Source: an uncultured Eubacteriales bacterium (GTDB taxonomy: Bacteria; Bacillota; Clostridia; Oscillospirales; Acutalibacteraceae). From it: 33,465 nt of DNA. Positions 8,363-15,192 of this stretch are shown in pieces. The stretch spans positions 1 through 33,465 of the forward strand of contig ONCR01000012.1 of assembly GCA_900316345.1 (NCBI GenBank). Direction: 5' to 3'. The first letter of the stretch is position 1; each line of letters starts with the position of its first letter. The translations under genes and the position numbers were made by a program. The notes beneath the pieces are model-generated. The model saw nothing but the letters and a program-made list of their open reading frames with translations. It did no database searches and was not told the DNA's origin.

Positions 8363-9062
8363 GCATAAAAATAACGTAGCCGTGCTGTATTCAGCGTCGG
8401 CGGCAGTTATAGTCGTTTTTCTTGTTGTTTGGCGGATATTTTTAAAAAACGTTAATTATTATATAGCTTCCGCAGTAATACTTGCGCTTTCAATGCTTCC
8501 GTTTTTTATTCGCTTTGAAAGGCGCAAAGCCTCTGCAAGAGAGATAACCTTAACCGCTACGCTGATTGCCCTTGCGGTTGTTTCAAGGGCTGTGTTTTAT
8601 CTTGTTCCGCAGGTTAAGCCCATAGCCGCGGTTGTTATTGTTTCCGCCGTGTGCCTCGGCCCCGAAAGCGGATATACCGTCGGTGCGTTTTCGGCCTTTG
8701 TTTCAAACTTTATTTTCGGCCAGGGTCCGTGGACGCCGTTTCAGATGGCGGCGCTCGGCACGGTAGGGCTTATAAGCGGGCTGCTGTTTTATAAAAAAGA
8801 GGCTAAAAGAATTTGGCTTGCCGTTTCGGGCTTTCTTCTGACCTTTGTTTTATACGGAATGATAGTCGATATTTCAACAATACTCGTTATGTACGGCAAC
8901 CGTGTAACCCTCGGCGCAATAGCTTCCGTCTATGCCGCAGGCGCGACGTTTTCGCTTGTGTTCGGAATATCAACAGCGCTTTTCCTCTTCCTATTTGCAA
9001 AGCCCTTTATCGCCAAAATAACACGCGTAATTGAAAAATACGGGATAATAAAAAAAGACTGA
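8355..9062 (+). CDS. ECF transporter substrate-binding S component, probably cobalamin/corrinoid
   Basis: A 235-residue, very hydrophobic protein with six or seven predicted membrane segments, at about 9-27, 34-50, 63-82, 88-115, 132-145, 155-177 and 187-215. This is the size and shape of an ECF S component, the membrane protein that captures the vitamin. The loop FGQGPWTPFQM (about 121-131) recalls clostridial S components annotated as general ECF_trnsprt family. The substrate cannot be read from the fold. Cobalamin or a precursor is inferred from the cobO-like gene in the same operon, as in the described CbrTUV cobalamin systems. The start overlaps the ATPase gene by eight bases, and the stop lies inside the stem of a terminator. 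Confidence 0.83.
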   Translation: MSKHKNNVAVLYSASAAVIVVFLVVWRIFLKNVNYYIASAVILALSMLPFFIRFERRKASAREITLTATLIALAVVSRAVFYLVPQVKPIAAVVIVSAVCLGPESGYTVGAFSAFVSNFIFGQGPWTPFQMAALGTVGLISGLLFYKKEAKRIWLAVSGFLLTFVLYGMIVDISTILVMYGNRVTLGAIASVYAAGATFSLVFGISTALFLFLFAKPFIAKITRVIEKYGIIKKD

Positions 9063-9088
9063 AGCGAATTGATTTCGTTTCAGTCTTT
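9054..9088. terminator. Bidirectional terminator between ecfS and rodA
   Basis: A 15-base-pair stem (9054-9068 with 9074-9088, one G-T pair) around a five-base loop. It is flanked by A residues on the left and T residues on the right, so it works as an intrinsic terminator on both strands. It begins before the ecfS TGA and ends at the rodA stop codon, serving two convergent genes with almost no spacer. Confidence 0.87.
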
Positions 9089-10257
9089 TATCTTGTGTAG
9101 AAAAGGGTTTCCTTAGGCGCTCTTGAATATCGGTAGATTGAAAGCTCAAGGCCGAGCGCAAGGTAAATACAAAGCGAGCTTGAGCCGCCTGCCGAAAACA
9201 GGGGAAGCGTAATGCCGATACAAGGAAGAAGCGAAAGCTCCATTCCTATATTTACAACAACCTGTGCAAAAAGCATAACCGCGATTCCGCTGCACATAAG
9301 ATAACCTACGTTATCCCTTGCGCTGATTGCGGTTTTAAGAACCTTGAAAACGAGTAGCCCGAGAAGAAGAACCACCGCCGCCGCGCCTATGAAGCCAAGC
9401 TCCTCGCCCGCAACGGTTAAAACCATATCGTTTTGGTTTTCGGGTACGCCGCCGGTTACCGCCTGCGTCATATCGCCGCGAAGGTATCCCTGCCCGAAAA
9501 GTCCGCCTGAGCCGAGCGCGATTTTTCCGTGCTCCTGCTGATACATAACGGCCTCGTATTGTTCGGGATAAAACAGCGCGACGATTCTTGTTCGCTGAAG
9601 GCCGCTGATTATTCCCGTTCGCCATGCAACCGTAAAGCCTACTATTATCGCGCAAATTCCGGCAACGAAGTATCCCCAGTGAACTCTTGCAAAAAACAGC
9701 ATACCTATAAACATAATCATAAATATGAGCGCAGAGCCCGCGTCGCCCGTAAGAAGAACAAGGCCAATCGGAACGGCGATGTGAACAAGAAGGGGAATGA
9801 TTGTTTTAAGCTCGTTAATCTTATCCCTTACCATATCAAGGTGATATGAAAACGAAATGATAAAGCCAACTTTTAAAAGCTCCGACGGCTGAAAATAGAA
9901 TATCTTAAGGTCAAGCCAGCTTCGGGCGTCAGGCCTTGAAGCAGGAGCCTTGCCGAAGAAATATGTAAATATCATCAGCCCTACGCAGGCCGCCGCGGCA
10001 ATCGGCCAGAGCTTTGAAATAATCTCGTAGTCAATGTTTGAAACAATAACCGCGATTATAAGCCCGAGCACAACCGATACGAACATTGACCTTACGTCGC
10101 TTGAAATAATTTTTCCGCCGGTAAGCGATTTATGGGTTGCGCTGTAAACAAGCGCAAGCCCGTAAGCGGAGGCGAAAAGCGCAAGAAAAAGACTTATAAA
10201 ATCAAAGCCCTTAAGAAACCCCGAAAAACCCTTTTTGCTGTTATTAAGTTTTTCCAT
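9088..10257 (-). CDS. rodA: RodA/FtsW-family SEDS peptidoglycan glycosyltransferase
   Basis: A 389-residue multi-pass membrane protein of the SEDS family, which polymerises lipid II into glycan strands together with a class B penicillin-binding protein. About ten hydrophobic segments are visible. Conserved stretches include GDAGSALIFMIMF, IALGSGGLFGQGYLRG, the catalytic-loop region VPENQNDMVLTVAGEELGF with its Asp, and PLFSAGGSSSL near the end. RodA is preferred over FtsW or SpoVE because of the short N-terminus, the C-terminal pattern and the nearby mreB-like gene, but the three are hard to separate by eye. The start is ATG 10257, behind AAAGGAGG. An upstream in-frame start at 10326 would contain the promoter -10. 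The gene runs alone, convergent to the ECF operon and divergent from fhs. Confidence 0.9.
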   Translation of the reverse strand: MEKLNNSKKGFSGFLKGFDFISLFLALFASAYGLALVYSATHKSLTGGKIISSDVRSMFVSVVLGLIIAVIVSNIDYEIISKLWPIAAAACVGLMIFTYFFGKAPASRPDARSWLDLKIFYFQPSELLKVGFIISFSYHLDMVRDKINELKTIIPLLVHIAVPIGLVLLTGDAGSALIFMIMFIGMLFFARVHWGYFVAGICAIIVGFTVAWRTGIISGLQRTRIVALFYPEQYEAVMYQQEHGKIALGSGGLFGQGYLRGDMTQAVTGGVPENQNDMVLTVAGEELGFIGAAAVVLLLGLLVFKVLKTAISARDNVGYLMCSGIAVMLFAQVVVNIGMELSLLPCIGITLPLFSAGGSSSLCIYLALGLELSIYRYSRAPKETLFYTR

Positions 10258-10291
10258 GCTGCCTCCTTTCGCTTCGTTAATTAATACAAAT

Positions 10292-10320
10292 ATTATAATG
10301 GTTATTGCTTCAATTTTCAA
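10292..10320 (-). promoter_or_regulatory. SigA-type promoter of rodA
   Basis: Read on the minus strand: TTGAAA (10320-10315), a 17-base spacer and TATAAT (10297-10292). Predicted +1 is near 10285, leaving a leader of about 28 bases with the AAAGGAGG site just before ATG 10257. It also shows that the longer possible start at 10326 is not used. Confidence 0.75.
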
Positions 10321-10341
10321 CAACATTATTCAATTTTATTG

Positions 10342-10370
10342 TTGGAATATTTTATATTGTATGTTATAAT
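10342..10370 (+). promoter_or_regulatory. SigA-type promoter of the fhs-tsaE-tsaB-rpiB operon
   Basis: TTGGAA (10342-10347), a 17-base spacer and TATAAT (10365-10370), with TG two bases before the -10 giving an extended -10. Predicted +1 is near 10377. A GGAGGA site at 10390-10395 precedes ATG 10403. It stands back-to-back with the rodA promoter, with only about 20 bases between the two -35 boxes. Confidence 0.75.
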
Positions 10371-10402
10371 ATTTAAAATATTTATTTACGGAGGAATTCA
10401 TT

Positions 10403-12070
10403 ATGCTTACTGATATTGAAATAGCTCAGGCAGCTAAGATGAAAAACATACGCGATATAGCATCGGACCTCGGAATTATTGAGGACGAGATTATGCCGAT
10501 AGGCCATTATAAGGCAAAGATTACCGACAGAGCGGTAGAACGCGTTAAGGCCAACAAGGACGGCAAGCTTATTCTTGTTACAGCCGTTAACCCGACCCCC
10601 GCAGGCGAGGGCAAAACAACGGTTTCAATCGGCCTCGGCGAAGCAATGGCAAAAATCGGCAAAAAGGCTGTAGTAGCTCTTCGCGAGCCTTCGCTCGGCC
10701 CCGTATTCGGCATTAAGGGCGGCGCTGCAGGCGGCGGCTATTCACAGGTTGTTCCGATGGAAGATATTAACCTTCATTTTACAGGCGATATGCACGCAAT
10801 TACCTCCGCAAATAACCTTATGTGTGCTATGCTTGATAATTCAATTCAGCAGGGTAATGAGCTTAATATTGACCCGCGTCAGGTGCTTATAAAGCGCTGC
10901 CTTGATATGAACGACCGCGCGCTGCGCAATATCGTTTGCTCTCTCGGCGGAAAGCTTAACGGCGTTCCGCGTGAGGACCATTTTATTATCACCGTTGCAA
11001 GCGAGGTTATGGCAATTCTCTGCCTCAGCGAGGACGTGTTTGACCTTAAGCGCAGGCTCGGAAATATTCTTGTTGCCTATACCTATGACGGCAAGCCCGT
11101 TTACTGCCGCGATATTAAGGCTAACGGCTCTATGACCGTTCTTCTTAAGGACGCCTTAAAGCCGAATCTTATTCAGACCCTTGAAAACACTCCCGTTATT
11201 ATGCACGGCGGTCCGTTTGCAAATATTGCTCACGGCTGTAACTCTATCCGCGCAACCAAAACCGCGCTTAAGCTTGCCGATTACACCATTACCGAAGCCG
11301 GCTTCGGCTCAGACCTCGGCGCTGAAAAATTCCTTGATATCAAGTGCCGCTTCGCAAACCTTAAGCCCAACTGCATCGTTCTTGTTGCAACCGTTCGTTC
11401 AATGAAGTATAACGGCGGTGTTCCGAAGGACGAGCTTAAGGAAGAAAACCTTGAAGCGCTTAAAAAGGGAAGCGTAAACCTCGGCGCTCATATTGAAAAT
11501 CTAAAAAAATACGGCGTTCCTGTTGTCGTTGCAATTAACCATTTCTATGCCGATACTCAATCTGAGATTGATTTTGTTGAAAGCTTCTGCAGGGAAAAGG
11601 GCGCTGATTTTGCCGTAACAAAATGCTTCGCAGAGGGCGGCAACGGCGGAACGGAGCTTGCAAATAAGGTTGTTGAAGCCTGTGAAAAGGAAAGCAACTT
11701 CAAGCCTTTATATCCCGACGATATGCCCGTTTATGAAAAAATTGAAACCATCGCGCGCGAAATCTACGGCGCAGACGGTGTTGATTATACAAAGGAAGCT
11801 AAGGCGGCTATTGACGGATTTATCAAGCTCGGCGCGGATAAAATGCCCGTTTGTATCGCTAAAACGCAGTACAGCCTTTCGGATAACGCGAAGCTCCTCG
11901 GCAGGCCGAAGAACTTCCGCATAACAATTCAGTCCGCAAGCCTTTCAAACGGCGCAGGCTTCCTCGTTTGCCTTGCAGGCAGTATTATGACTATGCCGGG
12001 GCTTTCAAAATCACCTGCCGCTTTCAACATTGATATTGACGACGAGGGCAGAACGGTTGGTCTTTTCTGA
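10403..12070 (+). CDS. fhs: Formate--tetrahydrofolate ligase
   Basis: A 555-residue FTHFS, which makes 10-formyl-tetrahydrofolate from formate, ATP and THF in the cytoplasm. This is the entry of formate into one-carbon metabolism for purine synthesis, and into the Wood-Ljungdahl methyl branch where that exists. The P-loop TPAGEGKTT is at residues 65-73. [48 protein letters not shown] and a C-terminal [12 protein letters not shown] are conserved family signatures. The length is normal. No other acetogenesis gene is in the window, so purine and serine/glycine metabolism is the safer reading. Its TGA overlaps the tsaE ATG (TGATG). Confidence 0.98.
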   Translation: MLTDIEIAQAAKMKNIRDIASDLGIIEDEIMPIGHYKAKITDRAVERVKANKDGKLILVTAVNPTPAGEGKTTVSIGLGEAMAKIGKKAVVALREPSLGPVFGIKGGAAGGGYSQVVPMEDINLHFTGDMHAITSANNLMCAMLDNSIQQGNELNIDPRQVLIKRCLDMNDRALRNIVCSLGGKLNGVPREDHFIITVASEVMAILCLSEDVFDLKRRLGNILVAYTYDGKPVYCRDIKANGSMTVLLKDALKPNLIQTLENTPVIMHGGPFANIAHGCNSIRATKTALKLADYTITEAGFGSDLGAEKFLDIKCRFANLKPNCIVLVATVRSMKYNGGVPKDELKEENLEALKKGSVNLGAHIENLKKYGVPVVVAINHFYADTQSEIDFVESFCREKGADFAVTKCFAEGGNGGTELANKVVEACEKESNFKPLYPDDMPVYEKIETIAREIYGADGVDYTKEAKAAIDGFIKLGADKMPVCIAKTQYSLSDNAKLLGRPKNFRITIQSASLSNGAGFLVCLAGSIMTMPGLSKSPAAFNIDIDDEGRTVGLF

Positions 12071-12504
12071 TGAAGGAATATATTACCAACAGCTATGACG
12101 AAACGCGCCTGCTTGCTTCAAGGCTTGCAGGCGAGCTGAAACGCGGCTCGGTCATCGGCTTTATCGGCGATTTGGGCGCAGGCAAAACCGCCTTTACGGG
12201 GGGCTTTGTTGAGGGGCTCGGTATTAAAGCGGAAGTCAGCTCTCCCACCTTTGCAATCTGTAACGAATATATCGGAAACGGCGTTAAGGTTTACCATTTC
12301 GATATGTACAGAATCGAAAGCTGGGACGACCTTTATACAAGCGGATACTATGAAAGCCTTGATTCGGGCGATTATGTTATCTGCGAATGGAGCGAAAATA
12401 TTTTCGCCGCCCTTCCCGATGACTCCGTTATTATAAAAATAGAAAAGCTTGGCGAAAATGACAGAAAATTTACCCTCATGACCAAAGCAGAAGCGGAGGC
12501 TTAA
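12070..12504 (+). CDS. tsaE: tRNA t6A37 biosynthesis ATPase TsaE
   Basis: A 144-residue P-loop ATPase, the TsaE (YjeE/YdiB) partner of the TsaB-TsaD complex that installs N6-threonylcarbamoyl-adenosine at position 37 of ANN-decoding tRNAs. The P-loop GDLGAGKT is at residues 33-40. SSPTFAICNEY at about 58-68, VYHFDMYRIES at about 94-104 and VICEWSEN near 123-130 are family landmarks. The length is typical. The ATG shares a base with the fhs stop and the stop abuts the tsaB start codon, so translation is probably coupled. Confidence 0.95.
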   Translation: MKEYITNSYDETRLLASRLAGELKRGSVIGFIGDLGAGKTAFTGGFVEGLGIKAEVSSPTFAICNEYIGNGVKVYHFDMYRIESWDDLYTSGYYESLDSGDYVICEWSENIFAALPDDSVIIKIEKLGENDRKFTLMTKAEAEA

Positions 12505-13176
12505 GTGATTCTTTCAATAGATGCCTCGGCGGTTACGGCTTCAGCCGCGCTGACCGACGGCGATAAGGTTATAAACAGTGAATTTGTTAACAAGGGCTTA
12601 ACCCACAGCGAAACCCTTCTTCCTATGATAAAGCGCGTTATGGGCGGCTGTTCGTTTGAAAGCCTTGACGCTATAGCGATTACCGCAGGGCCCGGCTCGT
12701 TTACGGGCGTAAGAATAGGCGTTGCTACTGCAAAGGGGCTTGCGTTTTTAAACTCAACGCCCTGCATTCCCGTTTCAACGCTTGAGGCGATTGCGTATAA
12801 CTTTGAAAATGAAAACGCGGTTATCTGCGCAGTTATGGACGCAAGAAGAATGCAGTTTTATAACGCCCTGTTTAAAGTAGAAAACGGAAATATAACCCGT
12901 CTTACGGAAGACAGAGCAATTTCCCTTGAGGATTTAAGAGAAGAGCTTAAAGCGTTTGACAGGGTTATTATTGCAGGCGACGGAGCAAGGCTCTGTTTTG
13001 AAAACATTGCGCTTGAAAACTGCGTCTTACCTGATGACGAATTGATTTATCAAAATGCGCTTGCCGTTTCAAAGGCGGCGAAGCATAATAATAAAATACC
13101 GCCCAAGGAGCTTATGCCTGTTTATTTAAGACAGTCCCAGGCGGAAAGAGAATTAAAGCTTAAAAAAGGAGAATGA
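12505..13176 (+). CDS. tsaB: tRNA t6A37 biosynthesis scaffold protein TsaB
   Basis: A 223-residue TsaB (YeaZ) protein of the actin-like ASKHA fold. It binds TsaD and TsaE and is needed for threonylcarbamoyl transfer to tRNA. Recognised by the N-terminal ILSIDASAVTASAAL strand pair, the central HSETLLPMI, the hallmark AGPGSFTGVRIGVATAKGLA at about 60-80, and PVSTLEAIA. The start is GTG directly after the tsaE TAA. No better start exists without losing the first strand. In many Firmicutes rimI and tsaD follow tsaB, but here rpiB follows, so tsaD must be elsewhere. Confidence 0.94.
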   Translation: MILSIDASAVTASAALTDGDKVINSEFVNKGLTHSETLLPMIKRVMGGCSFESLDAIAITAGPGSFTGVRIGVATAKGLAFLNSTPCIPVSTLEAIAYNFENENAVICAVMDARRMQFYNALFKVENGNITRLTEDRAISLEDLREELKAFDRVIIAGDGARLCFENIALENCVLPDDELIYQNALAVSKAAKHNNKIPPKELMPVYLRQSQAERELKLKKGE

Positions 13177-13178
13177 TT

Positions 13179-13628
13179 ATGGTTGTTATTGCGTCAGACC
13201 ACGCGGGCTATCCGCTTAAAGAGGAAATCAAAGCTCATTTAGAGGAAAAGGGAATTGAATATACTGATGCCGGCTGTTATTCTCCCGAAAGATACGATTA
13301 TGCAAAGTCGGCGCAAAAGGCGTGCGATATGGTTGTTGCAGGCGAGGCTGATAAAGCAATCCTCGTTTGCGGAACGGGTATCGGAATTTCAATGGCGGCC
13401 AACAAGGTTAAAGGTATAAGAGCCGCTTGCTGCAGCGATTATTTCAGCGCAAAATATACAAGGCTTCATAACGACGCTAACGCGCTTTGTATGGGCGCAA
13501 GAGTTATCGGCGCAGGGCTTGCGCTTGAGCTTGTAGACGTCTTTCTTGAAACCGAATTTGAAGGCGGACGCCATCAAACAAGAGTGGACCAGATTATGGC
13601 TATCGAAAACGACGAAAAAGTATATTAA
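13179..13628 (+). CDS. rpiB: Ribose-5-phosphate isomerase B
   Basis: A 149-residue RpiB, which interconverts ribose 5-phosphate and ribulose 5-phosphate in the pentose phosphate pathway. All expected active-site elements are present: SDHAG (Asp7, His8), CGTGIGISMAANK with the catalytic base Cys64, GIRAACC, and RLHNDANALCMGARVIG with His97. GGRHQTRVDQI near the C-terminus supplies phosphate-binding arginines. The start is ATG 13179, seven bases after AGGAG at 13167-13171. The ATG at 13173 is only one base from that site. The site lies inside the end of tsaB. It faces a second RpiB-family gene across a 94-base gap. Confidence 0.93.
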   Translation: MVVIASDHAGYPLKEEIKAHLEEKGIEYTDAGCYSPERYDYAKSAQKACDMVVAGEADKAILVCGTGIGISMAANKVKGIRAACCSDYFSAKYTRLHNDANALCMGARVIGAGLALELVDVFLETEFEGGRHQTRVDQIMAIENDEKVY

Positions 13629-13661
13629 ATAAGCGTTCTCTATGTGACTGTACAAAACAGA

Positions 13662-13685
13662 GCGGCTGAGTTACTACTCAGCCGC
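13662..13685. terminator. Strong hairpin between two convergent rpiB-family genes
   Basis: A perfect 10-base-pair stem (13662-13671 with 13676-13685) with a TACT loop. On the minus strand the stem is followed by TCTGTTTT, a fair U-tract, so it fits a terminator for the minus-strand operon. On the plus strand the tail is CGTATTTG, a poor U-tract, so it may only slow polymerase there or protect the 3' end. Confidence 0.65.
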
Positions 13686-13697
13686 CGTATTTGATTA

Positions 13698-13724
13698 TCT
13701 CTATTTAATTGAGAGAGCTTTTTT
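13698..13724 (+). terminator. Weak terminator-like hairpin for the fhs-rpiB operon
   Basis: A short stem (TCTCT with AGAGA, 13698-13702 and 13712-13716) followed by GC and six T (13719-13724). The stem is only five base pairs with a nine-base loop. The T-run overlaps the stop codon of the facing gene. It may cooperate with the strong hairpin just upstream. Confidence 0.4.
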
Positions 13725-14196
13725 ATTTGTATATTTCCTCTTCAAGCCTGCCGAATTCGTGCTTTGCATTTTCAAGCCACGCCTTGCGCCACTCCTCAAC
13801 GCCTACAGTGAATTCTGCGCTGAGAAATTCCTCAGTCATAGCTATACCGAGCGTTTCGGCAATAAGCCAGCCGCCCATACAAAGAATGTTGCTGTCGTTA
13901 ATAACCCTGCTCATTTTTGCGCCGTATGCGCTTTCACAGCAGGCAGCGCGGATTCCTTTAAACTTTCCTGCAACCTGGGCCATACCCATTCCGGTTCCGC
14001 AGATAAGAATTCCGAAATCGGCGCGGTTATTCTGAATATCCTTTGCAACAAGCGGAGCAACCTCAAAGAAGGGAACTGCCGTTTCGCTGTCCTGCGGTCC
14101 GTAAACCGTAAGCTCAATTCCTTTTTCCGTTAAATGCTTTTCAATTGCTTTGCGAAGCGCAAATCCTGATTTATCCGAGCCTATTGATATTTTCAT
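13723..14196 (-). CDS. RpiB/LacA/LacB-family sugar-phosphate isomerase with altered active site
   Basis: A 157-residue member of the RpiB/LacAB fold family. ICGTGMGMAQVAGKFKGIRAACC (65-87) contains the catalytic Cys66 region and matches RpiB well. Two other positions differ: the usual SDHAG is SDKSG (Lys9 for His), and the usual RxHNDAN is RVINDSN (Ile99 for His). Those histidines bind phosphate and help open the sugar ring in E. coli-type RpiB. It therefore probably acts on another aldose/ketose phosphate or phosphorylated sugar acid, or is not an isomerase of ribose. The start is ATG 14196, 10 bases after GAGG. An upstream in-frame start at 14244 is inside the preceding gene. It overlaps the membrane-protein gene by 26 bases. 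Confidence 0.8.
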   Translation of the reverse strand: MKISIGSDKSGFALRKAIEKHLTEKGIELTVYGPQDSETAVPFFEVAPLVAKDIQNNRADFGILICGTGMGMAQVAGKFKGIRAACCESAYGAKMSRVINDSNILCMGGWLIAETLGIAMTEEFLSAEFTVGVEEWRKAWLENAKHEFGRLEEEIYK

Positions 14197-14473
14197 TTTC
14201 CGTTTTCCTCTTTTTATCCTTTTTGCTGTTAATAAAATAAACAACTATGTTAACCGCAACAAACGCAAGGTTAACAAAATAAGCTATAAGAACGTAGTTG
14301 AATTTGTGAGCCGCAAATTTCGCCGCAATACCTGCAATATATCCTACAGTTATAAGAATTAAAAACTTAAGGCTTGTAGAAGCGGCAGTTTGCGCCTTTA
14401 TATTTTTAACAAGATTAATCGGCCAGGAAAGCCCAAAGCATATAAGCATTATTGTTTCAAGTATTTCCGCCAT
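14171..14473 (-). CDS. Small PQ-loop/SemiSWEET-like membrane protein
   Basis: A 100-residue integral membrane protein with three hydrophobic helices at about residues 4-22, 34-53 and 59-82, and a lysine-rich cytoplasmic tail. The pattern LSWPINLVKNIKAQTAASTS after helix 1, then SLKFLILITVGYIAG, resembles PQ-loop or SemiSWEET proteins, three-helix units that dimerise to carry sugars. The usual PQ pair is replaced by WPIN, so the function is uncertain. It starts two bases after the stop of the upstream gene, with GAGGA as ribosome site, and overlaps the RpiB-like gene. The pairing of a possible small sugar transporter with a sugar-phosphate isomerase is suggestive but not proof. Confidence 0.65.
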   Translation of the reverse strand: MAEILETIMLICFGLSWPINLVKNIKAQTAASTSLKFLILITVGYIAGIAAKFAAHKFNYVLIAYFVNLAFVAVNIVVYFINSKKDKKRKTENENINRLG

Positions 14474-14475
14474 AA

Positions 14476-15093
14476 TTATTCCTCGTTAGCAAAAATTGCT
14501 TCAATAACGGTATCGTAAACCTTAACGGGGCTCGTTATAAAGCGCTCCTTAATAGAATTTGCCTGTTCAATAGTGGGCGCATAAAGGCTTAAATCAAGAT
14601 AGCTTTTTCCGCCATACGCTATTGTCATTTTGACCGTATACGTTCCGTCTGAATTTTTAATTATAATTACCTCGTTTTCGCGCTTATACGTTTCCTTGGC
14701 GATTATTTTCTGAACAAGGTGCATGCTCTGCTCTCGTACGGTAAGCGGTAAATCCTTTTCAACAAGGTCAATGCTTGCCTTGATGTCTGTGTTAAGGCTG
14801 AGCGCTCCGTCCTCTGCTTCAATAATCGTTTTGTTTTCAATAAGCTTTGAAATAGCGGAGGCAACCTCAAAATGATTTGCAAGCATACCCTCGTCCATTG
14901 CGCGTGTAATAACCTCTGCGGTAACAAGGCCGTTCATATTTGCAACGATGTAGCAAACCATTATGCTTATTGAGCTTACGGAACGAAGGCCTCCGTCCTT
15001 AACTCCGCCCATAAAAGCGTCAAACCTGAGCGCAGGATCGTCGCTGTTTGGGTTGTATTTTTCATCATTAATATTTAAACTGTCTTTATTCAT
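14476..15093 (-). CDS. DUF4364-like winged-helix protein, function unknown
   Basis: A 205-residue soluble protein. Residues about 40-95 (SISIMVCYIVANMNGLVTAE, then EVASAISKLIENKTIIEAED) look like a winged-helix unit of the DUF4364 kind. The C-terminal part, about 140-200, alternates strand and helix (VIIIKNSDGTYTVKMTIAYG; LDLSLYAPTIEQANSIKERF), also like that family's ligand or dimer domain. It may be a transcription regulator, but no partner is known from sequence alone. The start chosen is ATG 15093 after GGTGAT. An in-frame TTG at 15138 coincides with the promoter -35 and is rejected. First gene of a three-gene minus-strand operon. Confidence 0.7.
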   Translation of the reverse strand: MNKDSLNINDEKYNPNSDDPALRFDAFMGGVKDGGLRSVSSISIMVCYIVANMNGLVTAEVITRAMDEGMLANHFEVASAISKLIENKTIIEAEDGALSLNTDIKASIDLVEKDLPLTVREQSMHLVQKIIAKETYKRENEVIIIKNSDGTYTVKMTIAYGGKSYLDLSLYAPTIEQANSIKERFITSPVKVYDTVIEAIFANEE

Positions 15094-15109
15094 AAAATCA
15101 CCGTTTGCT

Positions 15110-15138
15110 ATTATATCACATTGTACTTTAACTTGCAA
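15110..15138 (-). promoter_or_regulatory. SigA-type promoter of the DUF4364-like operon (shares its -35)
   Basis: Read on the minus strand: TTGCAA (15138-15133), a 17-base spacer and TATAAT (15115-15110). Predicted +1 is near 15103, only about ten bases before the ATG at 15093, so the leader is very short. The -35 hexamer is the same six base pairs used by the plus-strand promoter. Confidence 0.7.
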
Positions 15139-15161
15139 ACTATATATTATTATTGTATAAT
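15133..15161 (+). promoter_or_regulatory. SigA-type promoter of the trmK-ispDF operon (shares its -35)
   Basis: TTGCAA (15133-15138), a 17-base spacer and TATAAT (15156-15161). The hexamer TTGCAA is its own reverse complement, so this box serves the divergent promoter too, and the two promoters are exact mirror images. Predicted +1 is near 15168. Confidence 0.7.
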
Positions 15162-15192
15162 ATATATACTAATTTTTGGACTTGTGATAACT

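Noticed and set aside
9335-9849. Extra frames inside rodA on both strands, including an Arg-rich 106-codon frame.
   Set aside because: Low-complexity translations caused by the codon bias of rodA; no start signals or motifs.
10258-10326. Longer rodA start giving 23 extra N-terminal residues.
   Set aside because: That stretch contains the -10 and most of the spacer of the rodA promoter, and the strong AAAGGAGG site belongs to the ATG at 10257.
13723-14133. Plus-strand frames of 108 and 124 codons opposite the altered RpiB gene.
   Set aside because: They are mirror images of a gene with clear family motifs on the minus strand, and they lack ribosome sites and recognisable domains.
15094-15138. 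Upstream TTG start for the DUF4364-like gene, and the matching upstream TTG at 15121 for trmK.
   Set aside because: Both would place coding sequence over the divergent promoters. Internal ATGs downstream of the predicted transcription starts fit the families better.
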